NCBI GenBank assembly: GCA_024683485.1
Contig: JAIKYD010000075.1
Coordinates: 1-47,719, forward strand
DNA length: 47,719 nucleotides
Direction: 5' to 3'
Source of the DNA: Saccharofermentans sp.
GTDB taxonomy: Bacteria; Bacillota; Clostridia; Saccharofermentanales; Saccharofermentanaceae
Below are positions 8,354 to 15,945 of the stretch, piece by piece; position 1 is the stretch's first letter; each line of letters starts with the position of its first letter. A program made the position numbers and the translations under genes. The notes under the pieces are model-generated. The model did not search any database. It saw only the letters and a list, made by a program, of their open reading frames with translations, and was not told the DNA's origin.

Positions 8354-9361
8354 ATGCTCAGGAGATCCGCTAAGTTCACCGCTCTTATTACAGCATTGAT
8401 GCTTATTATCACTGCGTCAGGGTGTGATACCGGTACAGCATATTCTCTTGAGTCAACCAGATTCTCTTCCGCAGTTTCAGAAACTGCAGCAACTAAGCCA
8501 AGTGTTTATATAAGATCGAGTTTTGATATCAACAAGAATCCCTATTATGCGATGCTCTCGGAAACAGAGATGAATGCATATTCATTTGTGTACGAGGAGC
8601 TTATCAAGGGGAATCAGAAATTTGAATGCCCATTTACGATCAGTGCTGATCAACTGTCCAAAGCGACAGATGCGATGCTAAATGATCATCCGGAACTGTT
8701 CTGGCTTGATAACAGTTATGGTTACACATATGATCCCGCAGACGGAACAGTAAAAGAGATCACCTTCAACTTTTTTGATTTTGCGGACACTCCCGAAAAA
8801 CTCCGCGACGCAAGGTCGAGGTTTGACAGCGCGGCTGAAAAGATAATCACCGAGGCATCCAAGTATCCGACGCAAGCCGAAAGGGAGCTTTATATTCACG
8901 ATTACATTTGTGATAACACCGGTTATGATGAGAACGCACCTTATAATCAGAGTGCTTATTCTGTAATAGTCCTTCACAGTTCCGTATGTGCCGGATATGC
9001 GAGAAGCTTTCAGTATCTTATGCAGAAGTCGGGATTCACATGCTATTACGTTACCGGAAGAACTGAGAAAAGCAGTCAGGTGCTGGGCGGAAACGATGAG
9101 AATGGTACTCATTCCTGGGACATAGTGTTCATTGCCGGTGAATACTATAACGTTGATTGTCTTTGGGATGACACTGCCAGCGATTCATATGGAAGTCCCA
9201 TTTATCCGTTTTTTAATATTCCTGATGAGGAACTGGTGAACCATGTAAGGATCAATATGGCAACCAGGCTTCCGGGATGCCACTCGACAGATTACAGGTA
9301 TTCAAATCTGTTTGGACCGACGGTCGAAGCCTCAAGCATAGTTTTTACGGATGCGGGCTGA
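8354..9361 (+). CDS. Transglutaminase-like lipoprotein
   Basis: 335 residues. A signal peptide ends in the lipobox ASGC with the lipidated cysteine at about residue 24, so the protein should be tethered outside the cytoplasmic membrane. The C-terminal half has the transglutaminase-like (papain fold) core: C212 in SSVCAGYARSFQYLM, H253 in THSWDIVFI and D268 in YNVDCLWDD. A helical region at 60-190 precedes it. Members act as proteases or crosslinkers on cell-surface proteins; the substrate is unknown. The ATG at 8354 is chosen because AAGGGA (8342-8347) is 6 nt upstream; the upstream in-frame TTG 8330 and ATG 8339 have no ribosome binding site. The gene is separated from the operon before it by only 73 bp. 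Confidence 0.82.
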   Translation: MLRRSAKFTALITALMLIITASGCDTGTAYSLESTRFSSAVSETAATKPSVYIRSSFDINKNPYYAMLSETEMNAYSFVYEELIKGNQKFECPFTISADQLSKATDAMLNDHPELFWLDNSYGYTYDPADGTVKEITFNFFDFADTPEKLRDARSRFDSAAEKIITEASKYPTQAERELYIHDYICDNTGYDENAPYNQSAYSVIVLHSSVCAGYARSFQYLMQKSGFTCYYVTGRTEKSSQVLGGNDENGTHSWDIVFIAGEYYNVDCLWDDTASDSYGSPIYPFFNIPDEELVNHVRINMATRLPGCHSTDYRYSNLFGPTVEASSIVFTDAG

Positions 9362-9373
9362 TGACAGTTCTTG

Positions 9374-9402
9374 TTTAAAGGCAGGTTATTTTGTCGTATA
9401 AT
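9374..9402 (+). promoter_or_regulatory. Candidate promoter for the ior operon
   Basis: TTTAAA (9374-9379), a 17-nt spacer and a perfect TATAAT (9397-9402) lie about 47 bp before the iorA start. The -35 is a weak match (4 of 6). Confidence 0.5.
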
Positions 9403-9448
9403 TAACAAATTGATTTATAAAAAAGATCAGTTTTTAGGAGATGAACAA

Positions 9449-11203
9449 ATGAAAGAACTAATGCTTGGAAACAAGGCTGTTGCAAGAGGTCTTTATGAGG
9501 CCGGTGTGGCAGTCGCAAGTTCGTACCCCGGCACTCCCAGTACTGAAACAACTGAAGAAGCTGCCAAATTCGAAGAGATCTATTGCGAATGGGCACCTAA
9601 CGAGAAGGTCGCTATGGAGACCGCTTTTGGTGCAAGCCGTGCAGGAAAGAGATCTTACTGTGCAATGAAGCACGTAGGACTTAACGTTGCCGCAGATCCG
9701 CTCTTTACAATGAGTTACACTGGTGTAAATGCAGGTATGGTTATCCTTGTGGCAGACGATCCGGGAATGCATTCCTCACAGAATGAGCAGGACTCAAGAC
9801 ACTACGCAATTGCTGCAAAGATGCCTATGCTCGAGCCCGCTGACTCACAGGAAGCAAAGGATTTTGTTATCGAGGCATATGATATTTCCGAGCAGTTCGA
9901 TACTCCGGTGCTCATCAAGATGTGTACAAGAGTTGCTCACTCACAGTCAGTTGTTGAGACAGGCGAGAGAATGGAGATCCCTGTTAAGCCTTACGTTAAG
10001 GATGCAGGCAAGTATGTAATGGTGCCTGCCAACGCAAAGAGACGTCATCCTATCGTTGAGGAGAGAACGGGAAAACTCGTTGCTTTCGCCGAGGATTCCA
10101 AGCTCAACCGTGTTGAAGAGGGTACTGATACATCAATGGGTATCATCACATCTTCAACTTCATATCAATATGTTAAGGAAGTATTTGGAGACAAGTATCC
10201 TGTATTGAAGATCGGTCTTATCAATCCGCTTCCCGAGAAGAAGATCAAAGATTTCGCAGCCAAGGTAGATAAGCTCGTTGTTGTTGAGGAACTTGATCCC
10301 ATCATTGAGACACACTGCAGAACACTTGGTCTTGAGGTAACCGGCAAGGATATCTTCCCGCTCATCGACGAGTTCTCTCAGGGCCTTATCGCTTCTAAGT
10401 TGGGTCTCCCTGAAAAGCCCGCATGCAAGCCCATCGAAGGACTTCCCGGAAGACCTCCGGCAATGTGCGCAGGCTGTCCTCACAGAGGTATGTTCTATGT
10501 TTTGTCCAAGCTCAAGCTTACAGTCATGGGCGATATCGGATGCTACACATTGGGTGCCACACCTCCGCTCTGCGCCATCGACACGACAGAGTGCATGGGT
10601 GCTTCCATCAGCTCACTCCACGGCTTTAACAAAGCTCTCGGTGCAGATGCAGAGAAGAAGACTGTAGCAGTTATCGGCGATTCGACATTCATGCATTCAG
10701 GCATGACCGGACTTGCAAATATTGCTTATAACCAGACAAATTCCACGGTCATTATTCTTGATAACTCCATCACGGGAATGACAGGACACCAGCAGAATCC
10801 TACGACAGGCTTTAACCTCCGTGGCGATCCGGCAGGAAAGATCGACCTGGAAGCTCTTGTTCGTGCAATGGGCATCAACAGAGTAAGAGTTGTTGACCCT
10901 TATAACCTTGCAGAGGCTGAAGCAGCAGTAAAGGAGGAACTCGAAGCAGAAGAGCCTTCCGTAATCATCTCCAGAAGACCCTGCGCACTTCTTAAGAAGG
11001 TTAAGCGCGGTGAACCTATCCAGGTCAACGCTGACAAGTGCAAGTCCTGCAAGGCATGCATGAAGCTCGGCTGTCCTGCGATCTCCTTTAAGGACGGACA
11101 CGCTCATGTAGATACTACACAGTGCTTCGGTTGCAAGGTCTGCAGCGAGCTCTGCAAGTTTGGTGCTTTCGAGACTTTGAATGGGGAGGCAATCACATGG
11201 TAA
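9449..11203 (+). CDS. iorA: Indolepyruvate:ferredoxin oxidoreductase, alpha subunit
   Basis: Large subunit (584 residues) of the enzyme that oxidatively decarboxylates aryl-pyruvates from Trp, Phe and Tyr to aryl-acetyl-CoA while reducing ferredoxin. The N-terminal half is the pyrimidine-type thiamine diphosphate domain (YPGTPSTETTE). The second half has the cofactor-binding segments MCAGCPHRGMFY, GDIGCYTLG and GDSTFMHSG with LDNSITGMTGHQQNP. The last 55 residues are a two-cluster ferredoxin domain, CKSCKACMKLGCP and CFGCKVCSELC. The start at 9449 is set by AGGAG (9436-9440), 8 nt upstream. The stop overlaps the iorB start by 7 nt. The oxygen-sensitive chemistry fits an anaerobe. Confidence 0.96.
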   Translation: MKELMLGNKAVARGLYEAGVAVASSYPGTPSTETTEEAAKFEEIYCEWAPNEKVAMETAFGASRAGKRSYCAMKHVGLNVAADPLFTMSYTGVNAGMVILVADDPGMHSSQNEQDSRHYAIAAKMPMLEPADSQEAKDFVIEAYDISEQFDTPVLIKMCTRVAHSQSVVETGERMEIPVKPYVKDAGKYVMVPANAKRRHPIVEERTGKLVAFAEDSKLNRVEEGTDTSMGIITSSTSYQYVKEVFGDKYPVLKIGLINPLPEKKIKDFAAKVDKLVVVEELDPIIETHCRTLGLEVTGKDIFPLIDEFSQGLIASKLGLPEKPACKPIEGLPGRPPAMCAGCPHRGMFYVLSKLKLTVMGDIGCYTLGATPPLCAIDTTECMGASISSLHGFNKALGADAEKKTVAVIGDSTFMHSGMTGLANIAYNQTNSTVIILDNSITGMTGHQQNPTTGFNLRGDPAGKIDLEALVRAMGINRVRVVDPYNLAEAEAAVKEELEAEEPSVIISRRPCALLKKVKRGEPIQVNADKCKSCKACMKLGCPAISFKDGHAHVDTTQCFGCKVCSELCKFGAFETLNGEAITW

Positions 11204-11772
11204 CAAGCATAATGATAGTAGGTGTCGGCGGACAGGGTTCGCTCCTTGCCAGTAAGTTATTGGGCAGAGCCGCTATGGATAAGGGCTACGACGTAAAGGT
11301 TTCCGAGGTTCACGGCATGAGCCAGAGAGGCGGAAGTGTTGTTACTTATGTTAAGTTCGGCGACAAGGTCAATTCCCCCATCATCGATAAGGGCGAAGCT
11401 GATTACATCATTTCTTTCGAGCTCTTAGAAGCTGCAAGATACGTTCAGTTCTTAAAACCCGGCGGCCAGATCGTAACTAATTCACAGCAGATCGATCCTA
11501 TGCCCGTAATAGCAGGTACTGCCGAGTATCCTTCTGACCTTATCGCGAAAATGGAAGCAGCCGGTGCCAAGGTTGACGCTATCGACGCTCTCACGATCGC
11601 TGAGCAGGCAGGTTCATCCAAAGCGACGAATATCGTGCTCATGGGTGTCTTCTCCAAGTACATCAAAGAGATCAGCAAGGAAGAGTGGATCAAGGCTGTT
11701 GAAGCTTCTGTTCCTGCGAAGTTCCTGGAACTTAACTTGAAGGCCTTTGAACTGGGCCTTGCTGCAGAGTAA
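11197..11772 (+). CDS. iorB: Indolepyruvate:ferredoxin oxidoreductase, beta subunit
   Basis: Small gamma-type 2-oxoacid:acceptor oxidoreductase subunit, 191 residues, partner of IorA. The N-terminus MIVGVGGQGSLLASKLLG is the family's glycine-rich motif, followed by VHGMSQRGGSVVTYVKFG, typical of IorB. The start codon lies inside the end of iorA with GGGGAGG 7 nt upstream, so the two subunits are translationally coupled and made in equal amounts. The next gene follows after 10 nt. Confidence 0.96.
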   Translation: MVTSIMIVGVGGQGSLLASKLLGRAAMDKGYDVKVSEVHGMSQRGGSVVTYVKFGDKVNSPIIDKGEADYIISFELLEAARYVQFLKPGGQIVTNSQQIDPMPVIAGTAEYPSDLIAKMEAAGAKVDAIDALTIAEQAGSSKATNIVLMGVFSKYIKEISKEEWIKAVEASVPAKFLELNLKAFELGLAAE

Positions 11773-11782
11773 GGAGCCTTTG

Positions 11783-12196
11783 ATGACTAACAGTCTTGAT
11801 GAGATAAGAAAGTTTTTCGAGGGCGACAAATACGCCACGGAAGCAACCGGAATAATAATTGAGAAAGCTGAGAAAGGTCATAGTGTTGTCTCACTTGAAC
11901 CTGACGGCAGACATCTTAATGCTGTCGGAGGTCTGATGGGCGCAGTCTATTACACGATGGCCGATTTTGCTTTCGCTGTTGCTGAGAACTGTGATCTGGA
12001 ATCAGATACAGTAACAGTCACGCAGGCAACACAGATGAATTTCCTTAGGTCATGGCACGGAGGAAAAGTAACCTGCCATGCGGATATCGTTAAGGACGGA
12101 AGATTCATCTGTTTATACGAGGTAAAGGCATTCGATACTGAAGGCAAAGAACTCGCACTTATTATCGTCAACGGTTTTAAGACCGCACGGAAATAA
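11783..12196 (+). CDS. PaaI-type hotdog-fold acyl-CoA thioesterase
   Basis: 137 residues with the hotdog thioesterase core: RHLNAVGGLMGAVYYTMADFA holds the central helix region and the acidic residue used by the family. The ribosome binding site AAGGAG (11771-11776) sits 6 nt before the ATG and overlaps the iorB stop. Lying between iorB and paaK, it probably hydrolyses aryl-acetyl-CoA, releasing CoA from the oxidoreductase product or from dead-end esters. Substrate preference is inferred from context only. Confidence 0.85.
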   Translation: MTNSLDEIRKFFEGDKYATEATGIIIEKAEKGHSVVSLEPDGRHLNAVGGLMGAVYYTMADFAFAVAENCDLESDTVTVTQATQMNFLRSWHGGKVTCHADIVKDGRFICLYEVKAFDTEGKELALIIVNGFKTARK

Positions 12197-12223
12197 ACAT
12201 CCCGCTTAAGGAGGGAAACATTT

Positions 12224-13525
12224 ATGATTTGGAACGAAGCAAAGGAGTGCATGTCGCGTGACGAGATCGAAGCGCTGCAGAGCGCAAGACTTGTCAAGGT
12301 GGTAAACCGAGTCTATCACAACGTTGAGTACTACCGCAAAAAGATGCAGGCCGTAGGTCTCGAGCCCGGAGATATTAAGGGTATTGAAGACCTTGATAAA
12401 CTGCCCTATACGACTTATCAGGATTTAAGGGACACATACCCCTTTGGTTTGGCGGCAGTTCCCAGATCAGAGATGGTCCGTGTTCACGCATCCTCCGGAA
12501 CGACAGGTAAACCTAAGATCGCTGTTTACACCAGACGCGATATTGATATCTGGGCTGAGTGCGTTGCAAGATGCCTTTCGATGGCCGGAATAACAAAAGA
12601 TGACATTATCCAGGTCGGTTACGGATATGGTCTCTTCACCGGCGGTCTGGGAGCCCACTATGGAGCTGAGTATCTCGGAGCTTTGGTCCTCCCCATGTCC
12701 ACAGGCAATACACAGAAACTCATCGACATGATGATCGACTGTGACGTTACATCTATTGCATGCACGCCTTCTTATCTCCTGCATGTTGCAGAGGATCTGG
12801 AGAAGGCAGGCCTTATCGATAAGATCAAGCTTAAGTCAGCTATTTGCGGAGCTGAGCCATGGACAAATGAGATGCGTGACCAGATGGAGGAAAGACTCCA
12901 CATCAAGGCATATGATATCTACGGACTTACAGAGATGATGGGCCCCGGTGTCGCATGCGACTGCGAATATCACAAGGGTCTTCACATCTGGGAAGACCAT
13001 TTCCTCCCGGAGATCATCGATCCTGCAACATTGAAGCAGCTCCCTAAAGGTTCTGACGGCGAACTGGTTATTACCAATCTTACAAAAGAAGGCATGCCGC
13101 TTATCCGTTACAGAACCAAAGACTTAACTTCTATAGAGTATGACAAGTGTGAGTGCGGACGTACTATGGCCAGGATCCAGCGCTTCAGAGGAAGATCCGA
13201 TGATATGCTCATTATCCGCGGCGTAAACGTTTTCCCTTCACAGGTAGAGGCAGCTCTACTTACAGTCGAAGGCACAACACCTCACTATATGCTCGTAGTT
13301 GACCGTATCGACAATAACGATACACTTGAAGTACAGGTAGAGGTTGACGAGAAGTTCTTTACAGACGAGATCAAGTCATTGGAGACTCTCACCAAGACTG
13401 TACACGCCAAGCTCAAACAGGCTATCGGCCTTAATGCAAAGGTTAAGCTTGTTGAACCAAACACACTTGATCACTTCGACGGCAAGAGCAAGCACGTTAC
13501 AGACAAGCGTAAGCTTTATCAATAA
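12224..13525 (+). CDS. paaK: Phenylacetate-CoA ligase
   Basis: AMP-forming ligase of the ANL superfamily, 433 residues, the usual PaaK length. The P-loop SSGTTGKPK is at about residues 90-98, AYDIYGLTEMMGPG is the adenine-binding region, and GRSDDMLIIRGVNVFPSQVE is the hinge before the C-terminal domain. It interconverts phenylacetate or indoleacetate with the CoA thioester. Next to IorAB it may run towards free acid and ATP recovery, or activate the acid. AAGGAGGG precedes the ATG. The ACT protein follows 18 nt later. A cysteine pair (CECG) near residue 307 is a common feature of PaaK proteins. Confidence 0.95.
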   Translation: MIWNEAKECMSRDEIEALQSARLVKVVNRVYHNVEYYRKKMQAVGLEPGDIKGIEDLDKLPYTTYQDLRDTYPFGLAAVPRSEMVRVHASSGTTGKPKIAVYTRRDIDIWAECVARCLSMAGITKDDIIQVGYGYGLFTGGLGAHYGAEYLGALVLPMSTGNTQKLIDMMIDCDVTSIACTPSYLLHVAEDLEKAGLIDKIKLKSAICGAEPWTNEMRDQMEERLHIKAYDIYGLTEMMGPGVACDCEYHKGLHIWEDHFLPEIIDPATLKQLPKGSDGELVITNLTKEGMPLIRYRTKDLTSIEYDKCECGRTMARIQRFRGRSDDMLIIRGVNVFPSQVEAALLTVEGTTPHYMLVVDRIDNNDTLEVQVEVDEKFFTDEIKSLETLTKTVHAKLKQAIGLNAKVKLVEPNTLDHFDGKSKHVTDKRKLYQ

Positions 13526-13543
13526 TCTAAAGGGGGTACCACT

Positions 13544-13966
13544 ATGTTCGTAAAGCAGATTTCGGTTTTTCTCGAAAACACTGAAGGCAGACTTGATGAG
13601 GTCTTAAAGATCCTTGCACAGGGCGGTATCGACCTGCTTTCTGCAAGCCTTGCAGATACAACAGAATTCGGAGTTCTGCGTCTTCTTGCAAAAGATCCTG
13701 ATAAAGCGAAGCAAATCCTTAAGGATGCCGGATTCGCAGCAAGAATTGATGAAGTTATTGCTGTCGTAGTGCCTGATGCAGTCGGAAGCCTTGCAAAAGT
13801 AGTCGCAATGATCCATGCTGCAGGCATCAACATTAGCTATATCTATGGTCTTTCAATTGACGGCGAAGGCGCGCCTATCGCGATCAAGACCAATGATAAC
13901 GCAAAGGCAGAAGCTATTTTGAATGCTGCCGGCGTTAAGACTATGGGTATGGAAGATCTTCAGTAA
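13544..13966 (+). CDS. Tandem ACT-domain protein of the ior/paaK operon
   Basis: 140 residues made of two ACT domains: one starts FVKQISVFLENTEGRLDEVL, the other VVVPDAVGSLAKVVAMIHAAG near residue 76. ACT domains bind amino acids and usually regulate enzymes. A stand-alone tandem ACT protein commonly accompanies PaaK/IorAB in anaerobes and may sense aromatic amino acids; the ligand here is an inference. It is the last gene of the operon, with AAGGGGGT as ribosome binding site, and is followed by a terminator. Confidence 0.88.
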   Translation: MFVKQISVFLENTEGRLDEVLKILAQGGIDLLSASLADTTEFGVLRLLAKDPDKAKQILKDAGFAARIDEVIAVVVPDAVGSLAKVVAMIHAAGINISYIYGLSIDGEGAPIAIKTNDNAKAEAILNAAGVKTMGMEDLQ

Positions 13967-13987
13967 ATAATTGATCGAAAATAATAA

Positions 13988-14055
13988 CAAAAGAGGTTGT
14001 TGCAAAACCACATCAGTGATCAGTTGTCAGTGACGGGTTTTCAACTCCCTTTTTT
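13988..14055 (+). terminator. Terminator of the ior operon
   Basis: A long imperfect hairpin: AAAAGAGGTTG and AAAACC on the left pair with GGTTTT and CAACTCCCTTTT on the right, with one mismatch and small bulges, and end in a T6 run (14050-14055). Confidence 0.65.
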
Positions 14056-14059
14056 GTGT

Positions 14060-14137
14060 GTAAACATTTCAGTCAAAAATGTTTACGCTGAAGTTTACGG
14101 AGGATCCGGGAGTTTACGAAAGCCACAATAGTTTACG
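14060..14137. repeat. Cluster of GTTTACG repeats with a leading 10-bp inverted repeat
   Basis: The 303-bp gap between the convergent iorA operon and the symporter gene has no ORF. Its middle holds GTAAACATTT (14060-14069) and AAATGTTTAC (14077-14086), an exact inverted repeat. The heptamer GTTTACG occurs at 14081, 14093, 14112 and 14131, three of the four as AGTTTACG, with spacings of 12, 19 and 19 bp. Multiple short repeats plus an inverted repeat resemble a transposon end of the IS21 kind or a multi-site protein binding region. No transposase is nearby. Confidence 0.6.
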
Positions 14138-14188
14138 TGGCCTCGAGAGAATATAGGATTCAAGACTCTGTGCAAGATTCAAACCATC

Positions 14189-14225
14189 AAAGGGGCTGTC
14201 ATTTTTGTTTTGCGACAGCCCTTTT
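14189..14225. terminator. Bidirectional terminator between convergent genes
   Basis: GGGCTGTC (14193-14200) and GACAGCCC (14214-14221) form a perfect 8-bp stem flanked by AAAG and TTTT, so it can act on both strands. It is the only obvious terminator after the symporter gene. Confidence 0.65.
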
Positions 14226-14269
14226 AGGTTCATTGTTATTTTTGGGTAAATCAGGGAATCGGTTTTAAT

Positions 14270-15841
14270 TCAAACCTCATCAGCCGGAGCATTCTCGGGA
14301 AGAGAATATCTCTTCTCGATAGTAACTTTCTCATCGTAGCAGGAGAAGATCCCGTCTACCTTTTCCTTTGAAAGCTTAGGAGTAATAAGGCTTACGAGAG
14401 GAACAATAACAAGACCTGCGATCATTGTAATGGCACCTGCATTAATAGGTGATGCGATGAACTTCAGGAACATGTTTGCTACTGTAAAGCCTACACCGAA
14501 AATGAAGCATACCCATACTGAGAGTTTTGTTGTCTTCTTCCAGTAAAGGCCCCAGAGGAAAGGCGCGAGGAATGCTCCTGCAAGTGCGCCCCAGGAGTAA
14601 CCCATGAGCTGTGCGATAAACGTCGGAGGGTTGAGTGAGAGAAGAACGGAAACAACGATAAAGAATACGAGAAGCACACGCATCGTAATGAGCTGTGTCT
14701 TTTCCTTCTTCTTTTTATCCTGGTTGTTTTTGGGTTTAATCTGTTCGATCAGGTCCAGTGTAACCGTTGAACTTGAAGTAAGAACAAGGGAAGACAGGGT
14801 GGACATGGAAGCGGAAAGAACGAGCACGATAACGACACCTACGAGTATCGTGGGGAGATTTTCGAGCATTGTAGGGATGATGGAGTCATACATTACAGAG
14901 CCGTCGTCCTTATAGATAGCAGGGTTGCCCTCATAAAGTCTTGCAAAACCGCCGAGGAAATAGCATCCGCCTGCAACGATGAATGCGAAGATCGTGGAAA
15001 TAATGGTTCCAGCCTTAACAGACTTCTCGTCTTTGATTGCATAGAACTTTCCGACCATCTGGGGAAGGCCCCATGTACCCAAAGAGGTAAGAATGATAAC
15101 ACCTAAGAGATTAAGAGGATCAGGGCCGAAGAATGATGTGAATGCACCCTGCATGCCGGCTGTGACGGGAAGATCGGACTCTGTCTGGGAAAGTGTCGTG
15201 AGAGCTCCGATGAAGCCGCCATTGTTGTTAAGAACAGAAACGATAACAGCCGTGATACCGAAGAGCATGATGATGCCCTGTACGAGGTCGTTGACTACCG
15301 TTGCCATGTAACCGCCGAGGATTACATAGGCGCATGTGAGAGCTGCCATTACGATGATGCAGATCTTGTAGTCGATGTTGAAAGCCATATTAAAAAGTCT
15401 GGAAAGACCGTTATATACAGAAGATGTATAAGGAATAAGGAAAACAAAGGAAATGAGCGCAGCGGCAATTCTAAGCGCCTTGCTGTCGAATCTTTTTCCG
15501 AAAAAGTCAGGCATTGTCTTGGAACTCAGATGCTTTGTCATGACCCTGGTCCTTCTGCCAAGGACTATCCAGGCGAGAAGTGAGCCGATAACTGCGTTTC
15601 CGATTCCAATCCAGGTAGAAGCAACACCATATTTCCATCCGAACTGTCCTGCATATCCGATGAAAACTACTGCGGAGAAATAGGAGGTTCCATAACCGAA
15701 TGCTGTAAGCCAGGGTCCTGCATTTCTGCCGCCCAATACGAAACCTTCAACGCTGTTAGCCTTTTTGCGCGTAACAAGACCGATTCCGATCATGACAGCG
15801 AAAAAGACTACAAGAAAGATGATCTTGATTGCCAAATCCAT
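14270..15841 (-). CDS. Sodium:solute symporter (SSS family)
   Basis: 523-residue polytopic membrane protein of the SSS (PutP/PanF-like) family. It begins with a membrane segment (IIFLVVFFAVMIGIGLVT) and the early family motif GGRNAGPWLTAFGYGTSYFS, which holds the conserved region of transmembrane helix 1-2. About 13 hydrophobic segments follow, with a Lys-rich cytoplasmic loop (PKNNQDKKKKEK) near residue 385. It should use the sodium gradient to import a small acid, amino acid or vitamin. The substrate cannot be read from sequence; the neighbours (acyl-CoA synthetase upstream, PaaK operon downstream) suggest an organic acid. GAGAGGG precedes the ATG. It is co-directional with the upstream ligase, but a terminator stands between them. 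Confidence 0.9.
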   Translation of the reverse strand: MDLAIKIIFLVVFFAVMIGIGLVTRKKANSVEGFVLGGRNAGPWLTAFGYGTSYFSAVVFIGYAGQFGWKYGVASTWIGIGNAVIGSLLAWIVLGRRTRVMTKHLSSKTMPDFFGKRFDSKALRIAAALISFVFLIPYTSSVYNGLSRLFNMAFNIDYKICIIVMAALTCAYVILGGYMATVVNDLVQGIIMLFGITAVIVSVLNNNGGFIGALTTLSQTESDLPVTAGMQGAFTSFFGPDPLNLLGVIILTSLGTWGLPQMVGKFYAIKDEKSVKAGTIISTIFAFIVAGGCYFLGGFARLYEGNPAIYKDDGSVMYDSIIPTMLENLPTILVGVVIVLVLSASMSTLSSLVLTSSSTVTLDLIEQIKPKNNQDKKKKEKTQLITMRVLLVFFIVVSVLLSLNPPTFIAQLMGYSWGALAGAFLAPFLWGLYWKKTTKLSVWVCFIFGVGFTVANMFLKFIASPINAGAITMIAGLVIVPLVSLITPKLSKEKVDGIFSCYDEKVTIEKRYSLPENAPADEV

Positions 15842-15901
15842 GTGTAATTGCCCTCTCTTTTTATCCTTACACCCTCTAAATGTCAGGAAACGTTTTTATG
15901 C

Positions 15902-15939
15902 AAAAATGCAGCATTGTGCCTAAAACCAGACACAAGGCT
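15902..15939 (-). terminator. Terminator after the acyl-CoA synthetase gene
   Basis: On the minus strand AGCCTTGTGTC and GGCACAATGCT pair with one mismatch and one G-U, followed by GCATTTTT. This would limit read-through into the symporter gene. Confidence 0.6.
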
Positions 15940-15945
15940 TATATT

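Noticed and set aside
13993..14008. IS6-family terminal repeat (GTTGTTGCAAAA)
   Set aside because: It resembles such ends, but the sequence is part of a terminator hairpin with a T run and no transposase is near.
14081..14137. CRISPR-like array
   Set aside because: The repeated unit is only 7-8 bp, spacing is 12-19 bp, and no cas gene is present.
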